Source of the DNA: Neurospora crassa OR74A
Taxonomy: Eukaryota > Ascomycota > Sordariomycetes > Sordariales > Sordariaceae
Length of the DNA stretch: 64,000 nucleotides
Assembly (NCBI RefSeq): GCF_000182925.2
Contig: NC_026502.1
Coordinates: 3,224,001-3,288,000 of the forward strand
Direction: 5' to 3'
Shown here piece after piece: positions 47,771 through 57,840 of this stretch. The notes beneath the pieces are model-generated. The model ran no database searches, was not told the DNA's origin, and saw only the letters and a list, made by a program, of their open reading frames with translations. The number at the start of each line of letters is the position of its first letter. The stretch's first letter is position 1. Made by a program: the position numbers and the translations under genes.

Positions 47771-50700
47771 CGGATGGGCGCGCATGCGGCATCGCATGAA
47801 CAAGCAAGCCTCCTTCGCTCCGAATTCCCAAAGGCCGCCCGTCTTCCGGTTCCAATCTTTTGCGGTGGATTGGGCCCAGAAACCTAGTTACCATAGTTCC
47901 TTGCCTGTTCAGGAAAAGGATGTCGTCCGTTTCCGTGGACATCAAGGCCAACTGAAAACCGACCTTGCTCCGAACTCATGCCGTGCACTAATTATTACTA
48001 ACCGTACTTGCCTCGTTACCGAAAAGAGGCCTTTCACGATGTTACCTTCCAATTTGCCAATCCACATCCGCTGGCATGGAAGTCAAAATTCTCCAGGAAG
48101 AAACCGAAGAACCGAAGAAGACCAACTTCGGAAATCTTTCTAGAATACCGTCACGTTGCCATCATGATCTCTCGAACCCACTGCTTGGGAATTGCCGTTG
48201 GAACCTCTCAAAAGACCCACTGGGAGGTCAAGAGGATGTAGAACCGGACGGGAACATTGAAGACCACCTGAAGGGGAAGTCTGCTGTATCACGGTATCGG
48301 AACATAAAGCTTCCCCGCTCGATATATCGCTCTCTGGCGCCGCAGCCGCAGCCTTCTTCTTCTAGCTCTCATCCTTCGACCAGTTGGGATTTTGTCTCCC
48401 ATGCTTCAGCCCAGCTCGTTCCCTCTTTTGTCCACGGCCAGCTCGCCATGGCCAAAGTTGGTGCACTCCAACGCATGCCCACCTCGACCTGTAGAGAGAT
48501 GCGCAGGCACGCTTTCCTTTTTGAGATGTTTCACTGCACTATTCCCACCTTTTGTCCAGCATTGCACTGCCGTTTGGTTTTGGCGTCCAAAGCATCGCAG
48601 GCTGTGTTCATGAGACCAGCGAGTGATTCGCTAAAAAGATGGCCGTGGTGAAAGTCGTTGGGGAACTCGGGGCACATCCGCTTTCAGATCCTATTGGCCA
48701 ATGTGATTACAAAAGTTCCACCCCGCGTACAGAGAACTTGTAGCGTTATCGATACAGGCTGCTGATGCACACATTTGCACACCAGATTGGCCGCGAGTGA
48801 GATTGCATTCAAAGTACCGAGAACCTAGACGAGCTCGGAGTGCCAATTTATAGCTTCCATTGGCGGGACCTTCCCATCTCTCCACTTCATTTCCAGTTCT
48901 CTCCAACCTGGAACCGCTCGTCCTGCTCCAAATTCCCACTTTGCTTGGCCCTGACAATCCCTCTCGCTCGTCGTGTTCCAGTTGCGCAGATTGGACGATC
49001 GAGTCATTCAAGAACTGGTCGAGCAAAGACGTGCCTTTGCTTCGCTGTCAAATTCGCATCAAGCAATGACGTTCATCAGCTCCCTCAGCCTTCTCATAGG
49101 TCGAATCTCACGGGATTGCTGACAGCCGGGGGTAAGCTCGAGGTAAGGTGCATGAATGACAGAGGCGTCATAGGCTTTTCCACCACCAAGAAGACATGTC
49201 CAACTCACTTCAATCCGATGGCCGATTTAATCAACATGTATGTCGATACTCAGCCCTTGCCAACCGGCTACCGCACTGAAAGCCTTCCCAGTTCTGGATC
49301 ATCAATTCAACAAGCAGGGCCACTTCACACGCTTACCGGTTCCCATTCTCCCAGGTGCTGAACAGCGGCTCGGAAATTCTGGGGAACAGCCGAGGGTCAA
49401 AATAGAACAAACAGTTGATAAACCATTTCATCCGCTCAATCTCAAGGGCCCGGTGTCTTGCAGATCTCATTACTCTGGACCCGTGTTTGCCTCTTGTGCC
49501 TGGGAGCCTGGCTCCTGGCACCGCGCCCACGCTTCCACGGCGGCCTTGTAATCCGGCCAAAGATTCCAGCGACCATGCCTCGTCCACGGTGCTACACCTA
49601 AAATATCAACGATACATCCATCCCTCCCGCTTCAGGAACGATTTATTACCCAGCCACGGGGTACGAGATACATATCATAATCATCTGGTGCCTGGCTGTA
49701 GTGTAGTTTGTGCTCACGCCACTCAGCCCATCGCTGCCCCGTTTCATCATGAGCATCAAACCGACTTGCTTGATCGCCAGAACTACACTACATGTCATCG
49801 TTTCTGATTTCTTCAACCAAGCCGAAGTTCTTGCTTCGCTACCACACTTGAGCAGAGGATGTACATCTCTTGCCACAGATTCGACAAGTGTATGATGGGC
49901 TTGAGTGTGAAATCGCAGCCCAGCTCGCCCAGTGCCGTGGGGACATTTCAATGGACGATCTGTCGAGCTACAGGGGGATCACACAGCAGGATAACCTTTC
50001 AGCACACAGCCAATACTACGTCTAGTGTAGTGTATACCAAATTGCGATAATGGTCCGTGTAAACCTGGACAGCACCACATGGTTATCTCTGCATTCCAAG
50101 CATCAGCAAAGATGAGCGCAGGGGCTGAGTCGTTGCCACAGGCTGGTATCACAGATTCGCAGTAACATGGCCGTACATCAGCATTTCGACAAGGGGAAAA
50201 GCAAAAAACTACGATGATCTATAAAGTTTTCCGCCCCAGCCGGGTCTTCCGCGACTGCGCAGTTTCTACTTTCTCCCCACCCAGCCATTGCGCATGCCGC
50301 GAAATTGGCCCAAGGCGCAAAGTGACTGAGGAGGATTGTTGCGCCCCGTACGCGAATCCCTCCGCGGGGGCATCAAAAACCGAGACGACCACGACTAGAA
50401 CTCCAGTTACATCTCAAAAATAGACTGAAACTGAGTAAACTATACAACAAACAATTTCCTTGTCGACACCCGACAACCGCTTTGTTAGTGCCTTTAGGGA
50501 GAGATGGGTCTCGAAGTCAACACCATACCACTGAAGAACTACACTCACGGCTAACGGTACCAGATGTGGAAAGCTTTCCTGATGTCAAACACGCTTCTTT
50601 CTGGATTCTCTCCCATCCGATGTATCCCTTGAAACCGCAAAATCGAAGCGCCATCGAATTGTGGCATGTTGTGGTAAATAAGGAAGAAGGATCCATGTGA

Positions 50701-51825
50701 ATGTGTATCTCTAGTTAGTGAACGATCACAGTATCGAATGCTACGTCTCCTGGTCATCTTCCCATTTCTTGACAAACCATGAAACGTGGAGGAAATTTAT
50801 GCGAACCAGGATGGGAACAGGAATTTAGATCTCCTCGCTGCACTATTAAAAGCTCTGGTTGATTATTACCGGCATCTGGCATTGGTTGTCACCTGCCCAG
50901 CATGTGATAACTACACCAACAAAAAAAAAAAATAATGGCGATGTGAGAAAGTTGATACTATGGTTGTTTCGATATTGGAGTGCCTACCTATGTAGTGTAA
51001 GCCTCGGATGTACGGCCGCCGTCATGTGCTGACGCCGGCTCCCGAGAGCCTTCACATGTTTGCACACACACCTGACCCGCCAGTACAGCCCCAAAGCGCT
51101 TCTCTGCTCTCCTTTGTGAATGATAAATGAGGACCAGTGACGTCCGTCTTTTTTATTTTTTTACGGGTTTCGAGCACTTTAGTGGTACGTGTAACATCAA
51201 GTGTGAAAGCTGTGGCTGACTGTTACATTACTTATTGTCACGCACACTCAACACAAGAAGCGCTCTCCCATCACTCAGTGGTGTCGCTCGCAGTTGGACG
51301 GACGGACGGACGAGATCGTGTTGTGCGCAACAACAACACCTTCCCCTACACAAAAGTCCCTAGTCGGCTAACAAGAACCGGAACGGTGAGTACTGAGGTA
51401 CTGTATAATCGTCAACTTGTTCTTTTCGAAGCGCTCTTCTCCTTTTTTTTTTTTTCGATTTTTGCACCTTTCAACAAGTTCCCCGCCCCAGCTTTCCTTC
51501 CAAAGCCCTCCCGGCGGCTTGCACTAGCTGCATCTGCAGCACCGAGCACTTGCAGGAGTTAGTGCCGTTATGGTTCCACCCCATGAGCGCACGCCATTTT
51601 GAACGGATCCACTGGGCCCCTATGCGACCTGGCAGCTGGCCAACGGCTGCCATGCATCCAAACCCATGCGAGCTACGCCAAGTGGACGGGCAGAGGCAGA
51701 GGACGTCTTGGAACGTGACTTGAATGGCTCCCTCTCAGGGGGGGGGGCACTGGGAGGATTGGGATTGGATTGAAACCGGGACCGCGGCGTCCGGTAGCTT
51801 TCCATGAAGAGAAAGAACTGCACGC

Positions 51826-51854
51826 GACAGACAGACAGACAGACAGACAGACAG
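51826..51854. repeat. GACA tetranucleotide microsatellite
   Basis: About seven GACA units in tandem, in intergenic DNA. Confidence 0.9.
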
Positions 51855-52339
51855 AACACCAACCGACTGGCCACGTTCACACTGTTGGACAGGGCTCTGT
51901 TAGTCAGTCCATTCAAGACCTGCAAAACATCCGTCATTTTAAAAGTTTACTGGCATGGGCCGGGGGCCATGGTCGGCGATGATCACGTGAACCACTTTTA
52001 ACGACAAGGTCAATGACAAGGGGGTCTGATGGACTGCTCTGATGGAGTTTGTGACCACTGACTACCTAGGTACTGATCCGGACGTTCCTCCTCTTCTTTT
52101 ACTTTTGGGGTTTCACACTACACTAGGTACTCTGCTGTAATGCTTAGCATCTTTGTATGCCGACCGATAAGACACCTTCAAAAAAAGGAGTCTAGACGTT
52201 AGACGTACAAAACTGAATGCCGTGGCTCCGGGGTCGTGGATCATGTTTGATGATGAACGAAAGCGATTGACGAGCGAGTTTTCTTGTGGGTGCTGTTTGG
52301 GTGGTGCGAGGGCCTAGGGATCTCCTCACTCACGTCACA

Positions 52340-52685
52340 CGAGCCGGATAAATCGACTGTGTGCTCAGATGAATCCGCTGTGTGGAGCCCATACAAACTG
52401 ACAGCCAAGACCCAAAGCTTGGCATCTCCCGCGCCAAACTTTCGCGATCGCAAGTCATCACCAAAATATCATTGTCTCGACAACGACAACGAAAGCTCAA
52501 AACGACCTTTTCTAAAGCGTTGAACTCTCATTCATATGCGGGGGCTTCTCACCGGCCCCCTGCACCCCCGGAACTAACCCTAACACCTAACCCTAACCAC
52601 TAACCCTAACACTAACCTTGGGGGTAGCCCGCGAATAGCTATACAGTCGATTTATCCATCCAACACAGTCGATTTATCCGGTCCG
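52340..52685. mobile_element. Candidate nonautonomous transposon with 8-bp target duplication
   Basis: The 346-bp segment is flanked by direct copies of ACGTCACA (52332-52339 and 52686-52693). Its ends are inverted repeats of about 23 bp. CCGGATAAATCGACTGTGT at 52344-52362 is the exact inverse of 52663-52681, and the outermost four bases match at two positions. A second, tandem copy of the GATAAATCGACTGT unit lies inside the right end (about 52643-52658, inverted) and a degenerate one inside the left end (about 52369-52384). An 8-bp duplication suggests the hAT superfamily, though the ends do not start with the usual CAG. The interior contains telomere-like repeats. Confidence 0.55.
52574..52617. 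repeat. Interstitial telomere-like repeats
   Basis: Degenerate CCCTAA units: several CTAACCCTAAC-type words separated by one or two bases. The fungal telomere repeat is TTAGGG/CCCTAA. The block is short, imperfect and lies far from the window ends. Confidence 0.8.
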
Positions 52686-54834
52686 ACGTCACAGGGTTAA
52701 TGCGGGAAAGTTCCGTCCGTTAGTGTAAGTGCTAGCTAGGTAGCTTCGCCTCTTGTTGATCCGAGGGTCCAGGTTCGGGTTTATACGAGAGTTGCTACGG
52801 TGATGAAGAGTCGTCAGTCACTGCAGTTTTGTGATGAAGAAGAAAAAAAAAACAGGATTGTGTTTCTTTAAATCGGACGGAATGGTCGTCAGACGGTGGC
52901 AAATTATAAACCCCTAAAGTTGATCAATTTCAGATATTTGGAGGCTGGGGACTGGGCACCGGTTGGGCATTGGATTATGACATTTTCCTTTGACAGAACA
53001 GGTAAAGCTCGTCAAGAAGAGTGAGACATTGATATTGCGGATCATCGCGGGAGAGGCTCTGGACTTCCTCGCCTGGCTACCGGCCCGGCTGGGCGGACGG
53101 GTGATACGGAATAGGGTAGAGGTACTAACCTTGTCAACATTCTCCCTCCCTGGCTTGAGAAACAGACCCGGTGCGGTCCCTTTGGACTTGTACAGTAGCC
53201 TGAGGTGCTCGGTCGTAGGGGTTGACCTGATCAACCCTCGCGTTTTTCTTCCGAGCCGGTCGTTCGCTTCCGATGCGCCACTCGGGGGTTTACCGAACTG
53301 GTCAACATCCCATATTTGGGCTTTTGGCCGGAAGGGGTGAACTCGGATCTGTGGAGTCCGTGGTGAAGGCGGGTATCTGATACAGAGAGCTTGATATCTC
53401 TCCGTTGAATGGTATGTCCCCTATCCATAACGGCTAGTTTGTGACCTGCTCTTTCTTTCACGTGCGATGGTCCCTTCGGAGTATTGACTCCAACATGCCT
53501 CACTTGTCCTGGTTTTAGCGGGTAGTTAAACAAACTGCCACTCAAACCTGGTGGTCTTTCTTCTTGATTACATTTAGGTTCTTTTCTCCTGAAAATAACG
53601 AGTGTCTTTGACAGATGTCTGTTGTTTTCAGTCTGGGCAGGATAGAGCCCAAGATGTCACTCATCAATACATCGGCTGGTGCCTCCTTGGCACTCCTGAA
53701 TATTCCTTATTGTGAAAGCATATATATCATGCGAAAGGCAAAATAGAATTTCAGACTGAATTCCTGTGTTTTGGTCTCTTTTATCATTTGTACAATGCTA
53801 GTTCGTTTGCCTTGGTCTAGAGTTGCAGGTGCCAGTTTGGAACTACTCCCCTCGAGGAAGGACACAATGCTCCACCATTCAACGCTGCTATTTTACAAGA
53901 ATCCAAGTATCTCCATTGAGCAGACACTCTGCGCATACTCTGCAGCTTGACTCTGCTCTTCCAAGACGACGGGATGGATGGAAGTACACCTTGCGTAGGT
54001 GCTCCCACTATTTGCACAGTTGGGTCCCGGCTGAAGTGATTTCAGGACCGCGAACAACAAAACCTTCAGCCCCTAGAAGAACTGAATGTTGCGATTGATA
54101 ACAACTTGAGCTTAGAGAAAGGCCAACATGATAATAGATGCTGTCGAGACACGTTGCTCGAGGCCAGTCATGGGATTGGCAATCTGATCAGGTACCTAGG
54201 TAGTTTTGTCAATCTTCAGCTGCCATCCGCAGTTGCGGTTCTTCCCTCAACTCCAGAGCATGCCTTAGCCAGAAAGCCAAGGAAGTCATCTCCAATTGCA
54301 AGGAGACTACCTAGGTACCCAGCAGCAACCGGAACTGAATATGCAGGTACGTTGGTCCACCGTTCCTTCCTCCCCCATCACCAATCGTGTCTTTCCCACA
54401 TAAATTTCCACGGCAGCAACTGAACCTCCAGCTCATTCAAGTGCAGCTGTGTTTGTAGATCAACAGTGAATACCTACCTCTAGGCAGTCACCTTCTTGCG
54501 CCAGTTCCAGGTTTCCATCCCATAGAGGTAACAACAACGGAGTCTATCGTCGCTCTCGTGCCTGCCGCCTCACCAAGCAAACAGATGGGGGTTGCTCGAA
54601 CTTCTATTTTAACCCTTCTCCCCTCAGCCTCCCCCTCTCCTCTTCTCTCCCCATTATTTTGACCACGAGTCTTCAACGGCCACTATCGCCGCCGCCGCCG
54701 CTGCCGTCGACATCAGCTGCCGTCCACGCCCTATTGTTGTTACTACAAAGCTCCATCTACGGAGCAACACAGGAGTGCTATTGCTCACAAAGCGTTCAGG
54801 CTTCACCTCATTGACTCGACAACTGGAGCTCACC
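52686..54834. other. 2.1-kb intergenic region upstream of the Stc1-domain gene
   Basis: No gene recognised. The right end, about 54600-54834, is pyrimidine-rich and probably contains the promoter and leader of the gene at 54835. An inverse triplet run of GCC/CGC lies near 54685-54705. Confidence 0.5.
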
Positions 54835-56165
54835 ATGTCGGCGCCTTCTGTGCAGAGCCCGGCTTTCCAGGCCAGACCTGGAGCAACTTCAACGTAAGCT
54901 TTTAGCCCTCTCCGGCAACTTGTTAAGGCAGAAGTAAAATTGCTTTAGCTGACCATACTCTTCCCACCAGTGCGAACAGTCAAGGCAAGCTTGGGCAGTA
55001 CGTTCCCACAGTACATCTCCCCAGTACGTCCTGGATATGATGCTAAGCTCACCAACAGGATCCGATGCATGAACGGCAAGGAGTGGCAGGACCGCTCTGC
55101 CTTCAACCCCAAGAGACTTAGAGAGTACGAGAACATGCGCCGTTCCAACAAAGCAGTCACAGCGTACAACTCCTTCATCTCGTGCAAAGCCCATTCGGGA
55201 CATGATCCTAGGGACCAGCAATGCCAGGGCAGCTGCATGCGTATTTTACCCTTGGAGAAGTTCAGCAAGAATTCCAGGAAGCTGCGCACGTTCAAGTGCA
55301 TTGATTGCACTCAGCATCAGCTATACCTCCAGCCTCATGCTACTGTTCCTGCTCCAAACACTCTTTTGACCACTGCAGAGAAGGAGGAGCTTGCTCGCGC
55401 TCGCCTCCGCCGCAAGGCCAGACTGGTCGCTGCTCTGGCTTATGAAGACGAGGATGAGGAGGATGATGATTCTCTCTATCGCGACGACCAGTCTGTTCTC
55501 TCTACTGCCTTTGGTGCCGGAAGCTCTGTTTCAGGCGCTATCACTGGCAGCCCGTCTGTTTACTCTTCGAGGTATTCGGAGGCCGGCACAGGTTACAGCA
55601 GCCAGAATCAACCGCCCCATATGCGCAGCGAGAATGGCTTTGCCGCCACCAGCGCTTTGGCGGCCCGGTTGAACCAAGATAGCTCCTCTCCCAGTGTCAA
55701 TGCCTGGCGCACCCAGGGTTTCTTTTCCGACAGCTACACTACGGTTTCGACCTCAAGCAATGCAGGTTATGTCCCGAGTGACGCGCTCTTGACTGACGGA
55801 CAATCCACTCTCGGCCCCGAAGATTCAGGTTCGGTTGCTGCTGCCCCAGACGATGACGAAGAGAACAACGACCGTCCAACCGCTCAGCGCAAGCTCATTG
55901 CCGATCACACGACCGTTACGGAGTTTTTTGAAGCTGAGGAGTCGTGGAGGGTTGATCGCATTAAGGAGTCTATGTCGGGTAATTGGGTCAAGCTGGTAAG
56001 TCATATCTGAATAGTATTGCTGGAAGTGTTCTGATCTTAAATTTTTCCTGTCATTAGCCTGGTCGCAAAACATTGCCCGAAGTCCCTCGTTACCTCCGCG
56101 ATGGCGAGGATGATTACGACAATGATGCGTACTCTTTTGATGGCGAGTCTGAGGACGAGCTGTAA
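54835..56165 (+). CDS. Stc1-domain zinc-binding protein
   Basis: The Stc1 domain is a tandem zinc-finger module. In fission yeast, Stc1 links the RNAi Argonaute to the Clr4 histone methyltransferase complex. Exons 54835-54893, 54999-55995 and 56058-56165 give 387 aa. I place the first acceptor at 54998 because it is the one that restores the frame of the domain (TTFPQYISPVRPGYDAKLTN). The domain spans about residues 28-107, with cysteines in IRCMNGKEWQDRSAF, SCKAHSG, QQCQGSCMRILPLEKFSKNS and FKCIDCTQHQ. The first finger shows CMNG where CxxC is usual, so CxxH of SCKAH may complete it. The rest is acidic and Ser-rich, with a C-terminal acidic tail added by exon 3 (PGRKTLPEVPRYLRDGED). The domain call is good; a heterochromatin role is only inferred. 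Confidence 0.85.
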
Positions 56166-57840
56166 GATCGCATCCTATCTGTACCCAAAATGGGAAATGC
56201 CAGATCATATATGCTAGTTCAGGTTCAGTTGATTGGCATCGCCAGTCTTGGAAGGAAATGGGAGTGTCGCAACAAAGGTCGTCGAGGAATGGATTTTCTT
56301 GATTGACCACGGAAATATGGTCAATAGTCCAGCTGGATCTTACGTTTTTGCGTTTCTCTTGCTATGAGGCATTCTATATTCATCGAGATGGTCGCGGAGT
56401 TAGACATACTCATCTTGGTAGAGGAGTACAACGGCCAAGGTATCGATAAAGGTTATGAGAGAAATGCCAGCGATGATATTCATTCATGATAACTCTTTGT
56501 CACAATCCTGGTCGACAACATCTTGCCAGCTTCGATTAACCTTTCTCTATGGGAAAGGCAGATCGTCATAACAGTTGCGGTACTTGCTTGAAGATGAATA
56601 CAGCGTGGTGAAACCGAGATGACGAGACACTTGAGATCATTCCATTTCTTGAACGACAAGGCGGTCGTTGAGTTAAGCCCGCCAATCAGTCCCATAGGCA
56701 TGTTACTATGGTCCCTCAAGAGTGACCACGGACGAACAGTAGCACAACGGTGCACAGAAAAGAACAAACAAAGGGGTCAAATTGACAGGCAGAGCTCTCT
56801 CGGAGTTCGGGAAGATGTCTCATGGGTAAGGCGTGGTAGGCGGCATGATGGATAGCACAAAGTTTCTGCCATACTGACGACGTGTACATATGTGGCTCAG
56901 CACATCTGCCTTTCCATGATAATCACAGAATTTCTTCAGTCGTGTTGCTCTCTTAGTTCTTTGAAGCCATGGCAAACAGATGTGTCACCGGCCAGACGAT
57001 AAGCCATACATTAGCCAGTTGCTGTCGTGTAAGTGCATCCTGCTCGCCAGCCCACCATGAGTGTTGGGGCAGGCTGCAAATGTCTTTTGTCAGTTTATGC
57101 TTCTCTCAAAGTGAGTTAACGAGAGTGATGCATCTGTATCTAAATGGCGGTTTTGTCATGATCTCTTTGGGTCTCTCCATGATCAACACTTGGTAGTAGA
57201 AAAAATGTGGACAAAGGGATTTAAACTTCAAGGTATCCCTTCTTTTCCCATTTCTCTATCGTCAAAGAGAAGAAGAATAATACAGATCTGGAAAACACTT
57301 TGCAGCAACCACGAGAGAGAGTCGTAACACGCCTGCCTTCGTGAACCACAATACACAACACGATACAACCTCAACATCCAACCACAAACACACTTGAGGT
57401 ATGTCCAGAAACACCAACCACGTCACAGAACAACATACAACATACAGACAACAGTCCAACTCGACAGAAAAGAACACCACTTTTCCAAGTGCTGGTGGTG
57501 CTGTTTGAGCCGCAGTTACCACCCACCGCCGCAGTTACCACCCACCGCCTCACCGACTAAGAGGGTTGTGCAAAGGCTGACTGACTTGAAGCTGTGTAGT
57601 GACAAACATAGTCTTTCATCGGCCCGCCTCGACACAGGAACACACACACACACACACACACAACACACAGTACACAGCCCCCCCTTTTCCTCGGGAACCA
57701 AGACTGGACCCAGCCAAACAAAAGCAAAATCCCACGGGTCACTTCCCGACACAGGAAGTTTGCCTTTTTTTTTGGTGGCTTTTGTCCTCTTTCTCTATTT
57801 GTTGCTCTGATCCTTTCCTTTTCTTCTCTCTTTTACAGCC
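56166..57840. other. 1.7-kb intergenic region
   Basis: The 3' flank of the Stc1-domain gene and the promoter and 5' leader of the DUF7514 gene. A CA repeat lies at 57641-57661 and a pyrimidine-rich tract ends just before the ATG at 57841. No gene seen. Confidence 0.55.
57641..57661. repeat. CA dinucleotide microsatellite
   Basis: About ten CA units in the presumed 5' leader of the gene starting at 57841. Confidence 0.9.

Larger units (their letters stand above)
43988..52339. other. Eight-kb gene desert upstream of ime-2
   Basis: I found no frame with family similarity, codon bias or a plausible chain of exons here. Composition is normal, so this is not RIP-mutated DNA. Several overlapping open frames occur on both strands (for example 44495-45067, 44854-45426, 45566-46204, 48840-49361), which is typical of random GC-balanced sequence. 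It may hold the ime-2 5' leader and promoter, noncoding RNAs, or orphan genes I cannot recognise. Recurrent short motifs (TAGTGTAG, CTAGGTAC) are scattered through it. Confidence 0.5.

Noticed and set aside
48840-49361. Plus-strand open frame of 173 codons
   Set aside because: No recognisable domain, no continuation through splice sites.
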